A stretch of 64,000 nt of DNA from DATLCF01 sp035526505 (GTDB lineage Bacteria > Patescibacteriota > Saccharimonadia > Saccharimonadales > UBA4665). The translations under genes and the position numbers were made by a program. The stretch's first letter is position 1. Every line of letters starts with the position of its first letter. The notes beneath the pieces were generated by a model. It was not told the origin of the DNA and made no database searches. It was given only the letters and a program-made list of their open reading frames with translations. Location of the stretch: positions 248,001 to 312,000 of the forward strand of contig DATLCF010000002.1 in assembly GCA_035526505.1 (NCBI GenBank), given 5' to 3'. Shown piece after piece: positions 25,793-34,737 of this stretch.

Positions 25793-26461
25793 ATGCCTGT
25801 TCAGAAAGTTATCCCCACCCAGCCAATGCTTATCTTGTTGTACGGTTTTCCGGGCTCTGGCAAAACTTATTTTGCCCGGCAGCTAAGCGACCACTTACAA
25901 ACAGCGCATGTGCAGGAAGACCGCATTCGGGGCGAATTGTTTGAACAACCGCGCTATGACAAAGAAGAAAACGAAGTTGTCACCCACCTGATGGACTACA
26001 TGACCGAGGAGTTCCTAAATGCCGGCGTCAGCGTTATTTACGATGTAAATGCCATGCGCCTGGGTCAACGCCGTACCTTGCGCGATATGGCCCGCAAAGC
26101 CCATGCCGAACCGGTATTGGTGTGGCTGCAAATTGACCTGGAAAGCGCCTGGGTGCGTGCCAGCAAGCGCGACCGCCGCAAGGCCGATGACAAATATGCC
26201 GCGCCCATGGACCAAGCTATGTACGAACGCGTTGTGGGCGGCATGCAGAACCCCAAGGAAGAAGATTATGTCGTGGTCAGCGGCAAGCATTCGTTCCCCA
26301 CACAGCTGAGCGCTATTATGAAACGACTGCGCGAACTGGGCCTGGTTACTATTACCGAAGCCACCTCCGCCACAACGGTCAAACCCGGGCTGGTCAATCT
26401 GGTACCTAACGCTGCAGGCGGCCGGGTGGACATGGCTCGCCGCAATATTATGATCCGCTAG
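25793..26461 (+). CDS. P-loop ATPase/kinase (AAA_33-type)
   Basis: The 222-residue protein has a Walker A motif, LLYGFPGSGKTYFA, near its start and the AAA_33-like pattern QEDRIRGELF and VIYDVNAMRLGQRR. Members phosphorylate small molecules or RNA ends; the substrate is not evident. ATG 25793 is preferred over 25766 because the AT-rich box TATACAT ends just upstream. It lies 9 bases before the metallohydrolase gene, so the pair is probably co-transcribed. Confidence 0.75.
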   Translation: MPVQKVIPTQPMLILLYGFPGSGKTYFARQLSDHLQTAHVQEDRIRGELFEQPRYDKEENEVVTHLMDYMTEEFLNAGVSVIYDVNAMRLGQRRTLRDMARKAHAEPVLVWLQIDLESAWVRASKRDRRKADDKYAAPMDQAMYERVVGGMQNPKEEDYVVVSGKHSFPTQLSAIMKRLRELGLVTITEATSATTVKPGLVNLVPNAAGGRVDMARRNIMIR

Positions 26462-26470
26462 GGCTGGCCC

Positions 26471-27181
26471 ATGGCGACAAAACAAATCGAACTCCCCCAC
26501 ATTGGCACCGTTACTATATACAAACGGCGCGGCAACCGCAGTTTGCGCCTAAGCATTGGGGCGGGCGGGGAAGTGCGCGTGTCTATGCCCTATTGGCTGC
26601 CGTACAAGGCAGGCGAACAGTTTGCTGTTTCTAAACTGGATTGGATAGAAGCCAACCGCGACCACGCGCAAGCTGCCTTCCTGCAACAGGGGCAGGGTAT
26701 TGGCAAGGCCCACCGTCTTTATTTTGACCAACAACCTTTTGCCAACAAAATTCAAACCCGCATTGCCAGTAACGAGATTAGGATAAGTGTGCCGGCTACG
26801 GCTACTTTTCGCACGCCGCACGTGCAACAGGCAGCACACAAAGCCAGCATCCGCGCCCTGCGCAAAGAGGCCGAAGCCTTGTTGCCGCAGCGCTTGCGTA
26901 CACTGGCCACCCAAACCGGGCTGGACTATACCAGCGTGGGTGTTAAGCAACTCAAAAGTCGCTGGGGCAGCTGCAGTTCGGCCAAAGAAATTACCCTTAA
27001 CCTGTTTTTAATGCAATTGCCTTGGCACCTGATAGATTACGTGTTGGTACACGAGCTAACCCATACCAAGGTGATGCGCCACGGCGCACCGTTTTGGCGC
27101 GAGCTGGAACGGCATTTGCCCCAGGCCAAGCAGCTGCGCAAAGAAATCGGACGCTACCAACCCATTCTGTCCCCACGCTAA
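26471..27181 (+). CDS. YgjP/DUF45-family zinc metallohydrolase
   Basis: The 236-residue protein has the conserved LKSRWGSCSS segment and the zinc motif VHELTHTKVMRHG with downstream FWRELERHLP, the hallmark of the YgjP (WLM/SprT-like) family. The role is not well defined; members are presumed metal-dependent hydrolases acting in the cytoplasm. It follows the P-loop kinase closely and precedes the histidine kinase by 87 bases. Confidence 0.87.
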   Translation: MATKQIELPHIGTVTIYKRRGNRSLRLSIGAGGEVRVSMPYWLPYKAGEQFAVSKLDWIEANRDHAQAAFLQQGQGIGKAHRLYFDQQPFANKIQTRIASNEIRISVPATATFRTPHVQQAAHKASIRALRKEAEALLPQRLRTLATQTGLDYTSVGVKQLKSRWGSCSSAKEITLNLFLMQLPWHLIDYVLVHELTHTKVMRHGAPFWRELERHLPQAKQLRKEIGRYQPILSPR

Positions 27182-27268
27182 TGCCTTCTTTGTCATTCCT
27201 CCCACAAAGATATGCTGGAATAGCGGTGGTAGTATTTGGTTGCTATATAACTGTGGCATAATAGCGGT

Positions 27269-28384
27269 ATGGTTCCCAAAATTGTTGATCGCGCCAAACA
27301 CGCCACGCTTAGGCGTACTGCTATTGAGCACGAACGGCTCACTAGTTTGGTTAATAGCATGGCCGACGGCGTTATTGCTATCGACGAAAACCTTAAAATT
27401 GTACTCAGTAATGGCGCAGCCCTGAACATTCTGGACATCAACAGCACCTTGAGGGGCAAATCAATTGCCTCGGTACTGCACCTGCAAGATAAAAACAACC
27501 AAAAGGTAGAGGTAAACGCGCTGGTGCACGCAGCCAAACAACCCACCAGCAACCGTGACCTGCGGCTGCACTACAAAGACAACAGCACTATTAACCTGTA
27601 CCTAAGCATTGCGCCCGTGCACCTTGGTTACGGGCAGCAAGGGCAGCGCGGCTACGTACTATTGCTGCGCGACATCACCCACGAAAAATCGCTGGAAGAA
27701 GAGCGCGACGAATTCATAAGTGTTGTCAGCCACGAACTGCGCACCCCTATTGCTATTACCGAGGGCGATATCAGCAATGCCCAGTTTATTGCCGGACAAA
27801 GCGGGGATATCAAGCAAATCCAGGCCGCGCTCAAACAGGCCCATGACCAAATTATGTTCCTGGCCGGCATGGTCAACGACCTGGCCATGCTGTCCCGTGC
27901 CGAACGCGGCAAGCTGACCGTAGAGGTCGAGCCCATCCAGGTAGACAAACTGGTCCAAAGCCTGGCTGCCAATTACACACCGCAGGCCACAGAAAAAGGT
28001 CTGCAGCTTAAGGCAAAGGTAGCAGCCAATCTGCCACCGCTGCAGTCCAGCCAGCTATACGTACGCGAAATCTTGCAGAACTTTATCACCAACGCGCTTA
28101 AATATACCGACAAAGGCGCGGTAACCATTACGGCCCAAGCGGGCGACAAGGGCATTCGTTTTACCATTACCGACACCGGCATTGGCATATCCAAAGGCGA
28201 CCAAGAAAAGCTGTTTGACAAATTTTTCCGCTCCGAGGATTACCGCACCCGCAAAACTAATGGCACGGGCCTGGGCCTGTATGTAACCATGAAATTAGCC
28301 CGGTTGTTGCATGCCGAAATCGACGTAACCAGCAAGCTTAACCACGGCTCCACATTTGCTATTTTTATTCCAAACTTAGATTAG
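27269..28384 (+). CDS. Soluble PAS-containing histidine kinase, orphan
   Basis: The 371-residue protein begins with a coiled segment, then a PAS-like sensor domain (about 24-140: MADGVIAIDENLKIVLSNG). Next come a HisKA dimerisation domain with phospho-acceptor His155 in VVSHELRTP and a HATPase domain with N-box NFITNALKYT, G1 DTGIGIS and G2 GTGLGLYV. There is no transmembrane helix and no response regulator beside it, so signal and partner are unknown. CATAAT ends six bases before the ATG. It overlaps the convergent lipoprotein gene by four bases. Confidence 0.93.
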   Translation: MVPKIVDRAKHATLRRTAIEHERLTSLVNSMADGVIAIDENLKIVLSNGAALNILDINSTLRGKSIASVLHLQDKNNQKVEVNALVHAAKQPTSNRDLRLHYKDNSTINLYLSIAPVHLGYGQQGQRGYVLLLRDITHEKSLEEERDEFISVVSHELRTPIAITEGDISNAQFIAGQSGDIKQIQAALKQAHDQIMFLAGMVNDLAMLSRAERGKLTVEVEPIQVDKLVQSLAANYTPQATEKGLQLKAKVAANLPPLQSSQLYVREILQNFITNALKYTDKGAVTITAQAGDKGIRFTITDTGIGISKGDQEKLFDKFFRSEDYRTRKTNGTGLGLYVTMKLARLLHAEIDVTSKLNHGSTFAIFIPNLD

Positions 28385-28986
28385 ATAGCTTTTGGTAGAG
28401 AAACCGTTTGCAGCCTGGTCGTGTGTGCGGCTACTGTTTGCCAGTTAGTGGGCGATATTTGTTCGTCCAGATGGCCCATGTTTGCCGATGCTTCTTGCAT
28501 TCTGCCAGGCAAGGGGGTACCGCATAGGGCAGTCGCGTGCGACTCGCTATCGTGCCATAGATGTCGTTGATTATCCCATCTTCCGGCCACCACCGACGCT
28601 TCGTTAGCTGTCCCAAAGCGCCCAATGACGTCGCCTGCACGATATTTAGACATATTAAATGGATGTGGCGCACTTGCGGGTCTTTTTGCATTGCCAACAA
28701 GCAACGTAAATATTTTGGATGGGCTGTATGTTACCGTTGCTCCTGTTTTGGCTGAATATTTGGTGTGCGTGGTCCTAAAGCCCAATCGTGAGCCGTGATA
28801 ACGGGAATCGTTCAACTCATTCAACCCCTGGGCGTCTTTGGGATTGTGCTCACAGTCCAGGGTGATAATGGCTGGTTTAGGCCCCGGATTGGGTGCGGTG
28901 TCGCCGCAGGCGCCTACACTCAGCGCCCCGGCACATAGGGCAGCAGCTGCGACCGATCGCCGCACACGTTCATTACGCGAAATCAT
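28381..28986 (-). CDS. Putative lipoprotein, paralogue of the one at 55.1 kb
   Basis: The 201-residue precursor has a basic N-terminus, a hydrophobic segment and lipobox LSVGAC with lipidated Cys at about 27. The mature part starts CGDTAPNP and contains DCEHNP and KYRAGDVIGRFG. The same pattern (CGGDTPP, DCVNHP, KYTPGDVIKRYG) occurs in the lipoprotein at 55149-55649, so the two are paralogues. The function is unknown; the shared GDVI.R.G motif probably defines a small extracellular domain. Confidence 0.72.
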   Translation of the reverse strand: MISRNERVRRSVAAAALCAGALSVGACGDTAPNPGPKPAIITLDCEHNPKDAQGLNELNDSRYHGSRLGFRTTHTKYSAKTGATVTYSPSKIFTLLVGNAKRPASAPHPFNMSKYRAGDVIGRFGTANEASVVAGRWDNQRHLWHDSESHATALCGTPLPGRMQEASANMGHLDEQISPTNWQTVAAHTTRLQTVSLPKAI

Positions 28987-29035
28987 TTACAAATTTATAC
29001 CATATAGCAGTAATTAGTTCAAAAATATTCGCCCC

Positions 29036-29311
29036 TTAGTCTGGGCGGTTATATTCTGGGCCTTGTGCAGCCGGTGGGGCGGGGAATAAAAAGCCGGCCG
29101 CAGGCTTTTCTCGTAGCCAGTCGTACACCACTGTTGCGCCCAATATCATCGCCACGCTCAGCGAAAATCCGGTTACCTCCGCGCCCCTGGTTATATCCCC
29201 GGTAGTCAATCCTACCGCGGTACCCATTATTTCACTAGGGGCCAAAAAGGCGGCTGCGGCTAGCACACCGCCCTGTATTCGCCAACTTAAGGGATCTTTT
29301 TCACTATTCAT
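29036..29311 (-). CDS. Small membrane protein
   Basis: The 91-residue product has two hydrophobic segments (about 12-35 and 45-65) and a Pro-rich tail. ATG 29311 overlaps the stop of the upstream glycosyltransferase gene (ATGA), so translation is coupled and a role next to that enzyme is likely. A longer frame to 29356 exists but lies within the GT gene. No family is recognised. Confidence 0.65.
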   Translation of the reverse strand: MNSEKDPLSWRIQGGVLAAAAFLAPSEIMGTAVGLTTGDITRGAEVTGFSLSVAMILGATVVYDWLREKPAAGFLFPAPPAAQGPEYNRPD

Positions 29312-30807
29312 GGCAACCGGGGCAGGTGCGGCACGACATGCATGGCCGGAATGCAAATATTGCGCCCCTTCCAGTCGACCACCGAAAATTCATATTGCCA
29401 CATCGAATAGTGCACCAGCGCCACATCCACCAACACCACCCAGGGAAAGGCCAGGCACGCAAACCAGGTGGCGTTAATGTGCGTACTCCTGGCTGTCAGA
29501 ACATAGGTTAGTACCAACAGCAAAGCAGCTACTGCGGCCAATACCTGCGCCACTGGACCAATTGGAAGCCAAAAGCCGGCAACCGCCAGCACAAATGGCA
29601 ACACCAAAAGTGCCAATTCTAACACCGTGGCCAGCACCACATTTTCCGGTCGGCGATGCAGCTGAGGGTAGCGGGTACGAATGGCGGTATCACGCTGGTC
29701 TTGGGCTGTTTTGGCGCTTTGCAGCCCCAGGACACTATTGCTACGCATAAAGCTGTAAGCGTCGGGCCTAATAAGCTGTTTAGCAAAATGGGCTTCGGGC
29801 ACAATACTGCGGGCAACGGCCTTAAAGCCGCCGGTTTGTTCCAGCGCTTGGCGGTATATAATCCAGCAGCTACTAATTACCGGTGGTCGGTTCAGCAACC
29901 GGCGGGGCGGGGCCAGTTCCCACCAATAGCGCATAGCCTGGATGATAGCAAAGCGGCCAAATGCGGTTGGGGCGCGCTCAGGCAAAATGCTCATCATTTG
30001 CTTTTCCTTGGTTAGTAGCATGGTTACCACCTGCCGCAATGCATCTGGTGCAAAACGCACATCTACGCCGCAAAACAGTATTAGCTCGCCGCTGGCCTCG
30101 TGCGTCAGTTTGTTATATGCCTGGTTTTTGGGCAGCCAGGTTTCCCGAGGGTCATCGCCCTGCACAAAACGTACGCCGTCATGGGCATAGGCCCGAATAA
30201 TTTCAGGTGTCCGGCGATTTTGCGAACAATCGTCCAATACCAATATCTCTAGTTTGGGATAGTTGCTGGCTATTAAACTCTGTAAACAGGCCTGCAAAGC
30301 GTCGGTTTCGTTACGGGCGGGGATGGCCACCGACAGCGTGGGTAATTCGCTATCTGCAAAATGCTTGGCAGGTGCCGTCCACTGGGTATGCCGCAGCCGC
30401 CGGATGGTCGATGCCAACAGCACCAGGGCAACCGCCACCTGCAGCGCACCAACCACGCCCCACATTACGTGCCCGGTGGTGTGCCAGCGGTCCCACGCCC
30501 ACCACAGGCCACCAACCACCAGTTGCAACCCCCACAGCGCCCATGTGGTACGCCAGGTTGCCCGGCGTAAATACCCCTCGTGCATGCGTGCTTCTATAAC
30601 CCGCCAGTGGTTCAGTATGCGGTAGCCGCCTAGCCCAACCAACAGCACACTGCACAGGTTAAACTGCCAGGCCAACATACCGCCGCTGGCTAATGCCGTA
30701 GCCACCAGGGCAATACCCGCCAGTACTTTGCGCCAGCGCCACAAGGGCCAATGCATAGTCAGCTCGGCCACTACTCCCAGCGCAAACGTCATAAGCATAA
30801 CGGTCAT
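29308..30807 (-). CDS. Membrane glycosyltransferase family 2
   Basis: The 499-residue protein has four or more N-terminal membrane helices (about 1-145), a GT2 catalytic domain from LSVAIPARNETDAL (about 170) with LVLDDCSQN, and two C-terminal helices. FCGVDVRF replaces the usual DxD metal motif. The likely task is adding sugars to a lipid or surface polymer. TATAAT (30814-30819) ends six bases before ATG 30807, indicating a leaderless mRNA. The small membrane protein follows with a four-base overlap. Confidence 0.82.
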   Translation of the reverse strand: MTVMLMTFALGVVAELTMHWPLWRWRKVLAGIALVATALASGGMLAWQFNLCSVLLVGLGGYRILNHWRVIEARMHEGYLRRATWRTTWALWGLQLVVGGLWWAWDRWHTTGHVMWGVVGALQVAVALVLLASTIRRLRHTQWTAPAKHFADSELPTLSVAIPARNETDALQACLQSLIASNYPKLEILVLDDCSQNRRTPEIIRAYAHDGVRFVQGDDPRETWLPKNQAYNKLTHEASGELILFCGVDVRFAPDALRQVVTMLLTKEKQMMSILPERAPTAFGRFAIIQAMRYWWELAPPRRLLNRPPVISSCWIIYRQALEQTGGFKAVARSIVPEAHFAKQLIRPDAYSFMRSNSVLGLQSAKTAQDQRDTAIRTRYPQLHRRPENVVLATVLELALLVLPFVLAVAGFWLPIGPVAQVLAAVAALLLVLTYVLTARSTHINATWFACLAFPWVVLVDVALVHYSMWQYEFSVVDWKGRNICIPAMHVVPHLPRLP

Positions 30808-30912
30808 GCCGTAATTATACCTGAACCCTCTGTTTTGCCGAGAGCATCAATAAATTATAACCGTAACATTAAATTGACTTATTCAACATAATATGCTAAT
30901 ATAACAAACACT

Positions 30913-31845
30913 GTGACTGCTGTTGCTGATATGCCTGTACGCTACCACGTTGAACCGCTGCCCGGCGAGTTCTTGGGCGTGGAAGCAAAAGCCCAGGCTA
31001 TTACAGACATGGCAGAGCTGCTCAAGCGGCAACCTCTCAGCCCAGTAGCGGCTGAAGCCTTAGGGCACATTACGCAAACACTCGGGGTCATAATTCCACA
31101 AATCGATACAGCACTTACCGGCAAACCGGCCGAAACAGGGGCCCACACCGACAGCGAGGACCTTGCCGTCGACCGCAGTCGGATTGATGAGATTTTTCAA
31201 ACATGGTTCGAAAATCGGGTTGCCAGCTACGATGGCAAACCCGTCCCCCAAAAGGCTGAACCAGAGCAAGCCGCACCGCAGGCCGCCCGTACAGAAGCTA
31301 ACGCTGCCCCAGCTACCGCCGAAAAGCCTAGTGGCAATCTTGGTCGGCAGGCACAACGTCTTGGCCGTTTGGTATGCAAACCTTTTAAGGCAGCCAAGCA
31401 GCTGTATACCGAAACCATCCAACACGTTGCCGAATACTTTAGCGACAAGCCAGGGCTGGCAAACCGCATTGCCGCCATTGCATTGGCCGGGCCAGCGGTA
31501 CTTACCGCCAGCGCCTCGATTCACGATGCCTTTACCCACATAACGCCGCACGCCGATCTAGGTAGTTACACCCATAAAACACCAGTTCCCAAAAATGCCA
31601 CACCAGACCAAGTAGCCTTTGCCCAGGCAACACCGCATATAGACATACAGGGCTTCGTCCGGCAGGAAACAGCTGCCGCCAAAGATGACTTTACACGCCT
31701 GGCAATAGCCGGTTGGGGCTTGGGGGCTGCCGGTACGGCAGGTATGGCATATGTTGCACGGCGATCGCGCGGCCGTAAACCCGCTGGCCGTACCTTGGGC
31801 CTAAGCGACCTTGCACCCAAACAAACCGCCGACCAAGCTGCTTGA
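30913..31845 (+). CDS. Ala-rich membrane-associated protein of unknown function
   Basis: The 310-residue protein starts at GTG, has a helical N-terminal region, and a low-complexity Ala/Pro/Glu linker (about 110-145). It has two hydrophobic segments (about 188-205 and 265-285) and ends in a basic Arg-rich tail. No enzymatic motif is visible. It lies upstream of secE with a terminator between them, so it is a separate unit. AT-rich TATGCTAATATAAC precedes it. Confidence 0.65.
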   Translation: MTAVADMPVRYHVEPLPGEFLGVEAKAQAITDMAELLKRQPLSPVAAEALGHITQTLGVIIPQIDTALTGKPAETGAHTDSEDLAVDRSRIDEIFQTWFENRVASYDGKPVPQKAEPEQAAPQAARTEANAAPATAEKPSGNLGRQAQRLGRLVCKPFKAAKQLYTETIQHVAEYFSDKPGLANRIAAIALAGPAVLTASASIHDAFTHITPHADLGSYTHKTPVPKNATPDQVAFAQATPHIDIQGFVRQETAAAKDDFTRLAIAGWGLGAAGTAGMAYVARRSRGRKPAGRTLGLSDLAPKQTADQAA

Positions 31846-31883
31846 CTTTAGCACCCGTATCCTCTATGCTTGACTTGTTCAGG

Positions 31884-31909
31884 AACCTACTATAGTTAGT
31901 AGGTTTTTT
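31884..31909 (+). terminator. Hairpin with T-tract upstream of secE
   Basis: Stem AACCTACTA/TAGTAGGTT with loop TAGT is followed by TTTTAT. It ends 17 bases before the secE start. It may terminate the upstream gene, or act as an attenuator of the secE-nusG operon if transcription starts at TATGCT near 31865. Confidence 0.75.
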
Positions 31910-31925
31910 ATATTAGGAGAGACAC

Positions 31926-32321
31926 GTGGCCGACAGCCAGGAATCAGAAATTCAAAAAACACCGCGCCGTATTCGCAAGGTAGATTCTGTGCGCGAAAAG
32001 GCCGAAAAAACCACTGCCGCCAATGACCGGCCCAAACGTCGTCATGTGTTTGCCACTGGTTTTATGGCCCCCTTACGGCTGATGGGCAGCTGGCTAGCCC
32101 CATTGGGCAGGTTCAAGGCCGTGCGAATCATTGGCCTCATTTTGGTACCCCCATACTTCCGTAACAGCTGGAAAGAACTGCGCCAGGTTACCTGGCCCAC
32201 TGGCCGTGAATCCCGCCGCCTAACCCTGGCGGTTATTATATTCGCCCTAATCTTTGGCGCGCTAGTAGCGCTGATAGACTACGGTCTCGATAAAGTATTT
32301 AAACAGGTATTATTGAAATAA
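31926..32321 (+). CDS. secE: Preprotein translocase subunit SecE
   Basis: The 131-residue protein ends with the SecE core: an amphipathic region FRNSWKELRQVTWPTGRES followed by one membrane helix (about 100-120). It has about 60 extra basic, charged residues at the N-terminus compared with minimal SecE proteins. GTG 31926 has GGAG upstream. SecE stabilises SecY in the translocon. It lies one base from nusG, the standard bacterial order. Confidence 0.93.
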   Translation: MADSQESEIQKTPRRIRKVDSVREKAEKTTAANDRPKRRHVFATGFMAPLRLMGSWLAPLGRFKAVRIIGLILVPPYFRNSWKELRQVTWPTGRESRRLTLAVIIFALIFGALVALIDYGLDKVFKQVLLK

Positions 32322-32322
32322 C

Positions 32323-32865
32323 ATGAGCAAACGCTACGACACAACCAAACAGTGGTACGCCATCCACACCTACAGCGGCTACGAAGAAAAAGTAGCCGAA
32401 AGCATTCGCCAGCGTGCAGATAGCCTGGACATGAAAGACAAAATCTTTGAAGTGCTGGTGCCGAAAGAAAAAATGATCGAAATCAAAAACGGCAAACGCA
32501 AGGTGGTAGAAAAGCGTATTTTCCAGGGCTACGTATTGGTTTCCATGAAAATGAGCGAAGATGCTTGGTATATTGTGCGTAACACCCCCAGCGTTACCGG
32601 CTTTGTGGGCAGCGGCAGCGAGCCAACCCCCATCGGCACTGACGAAATCGAAAAAATCCAAAAACGCATGGGCCTGGAACAACCCAAACACAAAATTGAC
32701 TACAAACTGGGCGATGTAGTAAGCATTACCGACGGCCCGTTCAAGGGCTTTGACGGCAGTATTAACGAAATCGATGCCGCCAAGGGCAAGCTAAAGGTCC
32801 TGGTAAATATGTTCGGCCGCGAAACCCCTGTCGAACTGGACAGTTTGCAAGTTAAACGGGTGTAG
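32323..32865 (+). CDS. nusG: Transcription termination/antitermination protein NusG
   Basis: The 180-residue protein has the NGN domain starting KQWYAIHTYSGYEEKVAE, with IFQGYVLVSM and WYIVRNTPSVTGFVG. A C-terminal KOW domain contains VVSITDGPFKGFDG. NusG couples RNA polymerase to elongation and termination factors. It sits in the canonical secE-nusG-rplK-rplA order. Confidence 0.97.
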   Translation: MSKRYDTTKQWYAIHTYSGYEEKVAESIRQRADSLDMKDKIFEVLVPKEKMIEIKNGKRKVVEKRIFQGYVLVSMKMSEDAWYIVRNTPSVTGFVGSGSEPTPIGTDEIEKIQKRMGLEQPKHKIDYKLGDVVSITDGPFKGFDGSINEIDAAKGKLKVLVNMFGRETPVELDSLQVKRV

Positions 32866-32964
32866 ACTTTTTAACCTGTTTAGCGTAAAATACATCTGTT
32901 ACGCACTACTAAAAGGTAGGAGAGCTTCGCAAGTGTTTGTTTGCGACTCGAAAAGGAGTTACTA

Positions 32965-33393
32965 ATGGCAAAAGCCGTAAAAGCAAATCTAAAAATGAAA
33001 ATTCCCGCCGGCCGGGCCAGTGCCGCCCCGCCCGTGGGCAGCACATTGGGTCAGTACGGTGTTAACATGATGGATTTTATCAATCCGTTTAACGACCAAA
33101 CCAAAGATATGCAGGGTGCTACCGTTACCGCACACATTACCGTGTACGACGACCGTAGCATGACCTTCCGTGTGGTTGGCGCACCTGCCGACGACCTTAT
33201 CCGTGCCAAACTGGGCATTAAAAAAGGTTCGGGCAAGCCCAACACCGAAAAAATCGATAAAAAATTGAGCCAAAGCGCCTTGACCGAAATTGCCGAAGCC
33301 AAAGCAGCCGACATGAACACCGATGATGTCGAAGCCGTTAAAAAAATGGTTGCCGGTACCGCCCGCAGCATGGGCGTTGAAATAGCAGAGTAG
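32965..33393 (+). CDS. rplK: 50S ribosomal protein L11 (uL11)
   Basis: The 142-residue protein has the Pro-rich N-terminal domain KMKIPAGRASAAPPVGS and the C-terminal rRNA-binding domain (IKKGSGKPN through VKKMVAGTARSMGVEI). ATG 32965 is chosen because AAGGAG lies at ideal spacing; a longer frame from 32941 lacks this. The 99-base gap from nusG contains TAAAAT and a small hairpin (CGCAA/TTTGCG), suggesting an internal promoter. Confidence 0.97.
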   Translation: MAKAVKANLKMKIPAGRASAAPPVGSTLGQYGVNMMDFINPFNDQTKDMQGATVTAHITVYDDRSMTFRVVGAPADDLIRAKLGIKKGSGKPNTEKIDKKLSQSALTEIAEAKAADMNTDDVEAVKKMVAGTARSMGVEIAE

Positions 33394-33397
33394 TTGT

Positions 33398-33649
33398 ATG
33401 CCCGTAGAAATCGTTCCCCCTCGATATGACTCGCTAGGATTCCCTGCAGAGGATGGTCCGTACGCAGATGTACCGGAAAGCACTGACGATCAAGCCATTG
33501 CGGCTGCCTACGATCACCTATATATAACATACGGGAACATTAGAAACGCAGGGGAAGGACTTGATGCAGCTATTTGCGATATCTTGGGCAGAGAAAACTT
33601 ATTGCTCATAGGTCAACAAGTACTACGGGACCGCACGCTGATAATTTAA
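33398..33649 (+). CDS. Small protein inserted between L11 and L1 genes
   Basis: An 83-residue acidic frame starts four bases after the rplK stop and ends 50 bases before rplA. It contains PYADVPESTDDQAIAAAYDHL, which is helical, and a hydrophobic strand NLLLIGQQVLRD. No family is recognised. Its tight position in a ribosomal operon suggests it is translated. The usual rplK-rplA pair has no gene between them. Confidence 0.6.
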   Translation: MPVEIVPPRYDSLGFPAEDGPYADVPESTDDQAIAAAYDHLYITYGNIRNAGEGLDAAICDILGRENLLLIGQQVLRDRTLII

Positions 33650-33699
33650 ATAAATTGTGGGAGGCATGCGAGCCGTTTGCACCACGAAAGGAAATAACT

Positions 33700-34620
33700 A
33701 TGGCAGAAGAAGCCAAAAAACCAACCAAAGAAGCCGAAATAGAAGCTACCGAGACGACCGACCCTGAAGCCTCCCAGGCTCCAGCCACAGAAGCCAAAGA
33801 AGAAGCAACTGCCAAGGCCGGCAAGCGCAGCGCCAAAGCCGTTAAAGAAGCCGAGGAGCTACAGGCTAAAGAGGAACGCAAAGCCCAAAAAGCCGAAGCA
33901 GACAGCGAAGACAAGCCTAAAAAAGCTGTTAAACCCACTCGTTCCCGCCTGGAACGCCGCGGCAAAAAATTCCGCGAAGCTGCTAAGAACATCGAAAAAG
34001 GCAAAGCCTATACCTTACCGCAAGCCATAGACCTGGCTGCCAAAACTAACCCGGCAAAATTTGATGCCAGCGTGGAACTGCACGTGCGTCTGGGCGTTGA
34101 TCCCCGCCACGCCGACCAAAACATCCGCGACAACCTGGTGCTGCCCGCCGGCACCGGCAAAACCGTACGTGTTGCCGTATTTGCCGACGATAACGCCGAA
34201 GGTGCCGATATTAGTGGGGTTGAAACCCTGCTAAAACAGCTGGAAAAAGGCGATATCAATTTTGACATTCTTATTTCTACCCCAGCCAACATGCCCAAGC
34301 TGGGTAAATACGCCCGTGTGCTTGGCCCCCGCGGCTTAATGCCTAATCCCAAGAGCGGCACAGTGACCACCGACATTGCCCGCGCCGTGAGTGAGGCCAA
34401 AGCCGGCCGTGTAGAGTACCGAGTGGACACCACCGGTATCGTGCACCTGGCAATTGGCAAGGTAAGCTTTGGTAAGGCTAAGCTGGAAGAAAACGCTCGC
34501 GCCGTGCTGGCCAGCATTAAGGCCAACAAACCCGCCAGCGTCAAAGGCACCTACGTAAAGGCCATTCACCTTACCACCACCATGGGCCCATCCATTACGG
34601 TAGAAACCAGCGAATTATAA
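33700..34620 (+). CDS. rplA: 50S ribosomal protein L1 (uL1) with charged N-terminal extension
   Basis: The 306-residue protein consists of about 75 residues of Lys/Glu/Ala-rich, low-complexity extension and then a normal L1 (RGKKFREAAKNIEKGKAY onward, with KLGKYARVLGPRGLMPNPK). Typical L1 is about 230 residues, so the extension is the unusual part. ATG 33700 has AAGGAAAT upstream. L1 builds the ribosomal stalk and often represses its own operon. Confidence 0.95.
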   Translation: MAEEAKKPTKEAEIEATETTDPEASQAPATEAKEEATAKAGKRSAKAVKEAEELQAKEERKAQKAEADSEDKPKKAVKPTRSRLERRGKKFREAAKNIEKGKAYTLPQAIDLAAKTNPAKFDASVELHVRLGVDPRHADQNIRDNLVLPAGTGKTVRVAVFADDNAEGADISGVETLLKQLEKGDINFDILISTPANMPKLGKYARVLGPRGLMPNPKSGTVTTDIARAVSEAKAGRVEYRVDTTGIVHLAIGKVSFGKAKLEENARAVLASIKANKPASVKGTYVKAIHLTTTMGPSITVETSEL

Positions 34621-34697
34621 AGCCCACATTACAGAACACGATAGAGCAACCTGCTAACAATTCATACAGGTGTATACCGTGACATGCTTATTCCAGC

Positions 34698-34727
34698 TTG
34701 CATAATACTTTTGACAAACTGTACACT
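34698..34727 (+). promoter_or_regulatory. Promoter of the Nudix-like gene with a repeated motif
   Basis: TTGCAT (34698-34703) and TACACT (34722-34727) are 18 bases apart and the ATG follows at 34738. Within it, TTGACAAACTGTACACT (34711-34727) matches TTGACAAGCCGTACAAT (35330-35346) ahead of the deaminase gene at 14 of 17 positions. Confidence 0.5.
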
Positions 34728-34737
34728 GGCCTGACCT

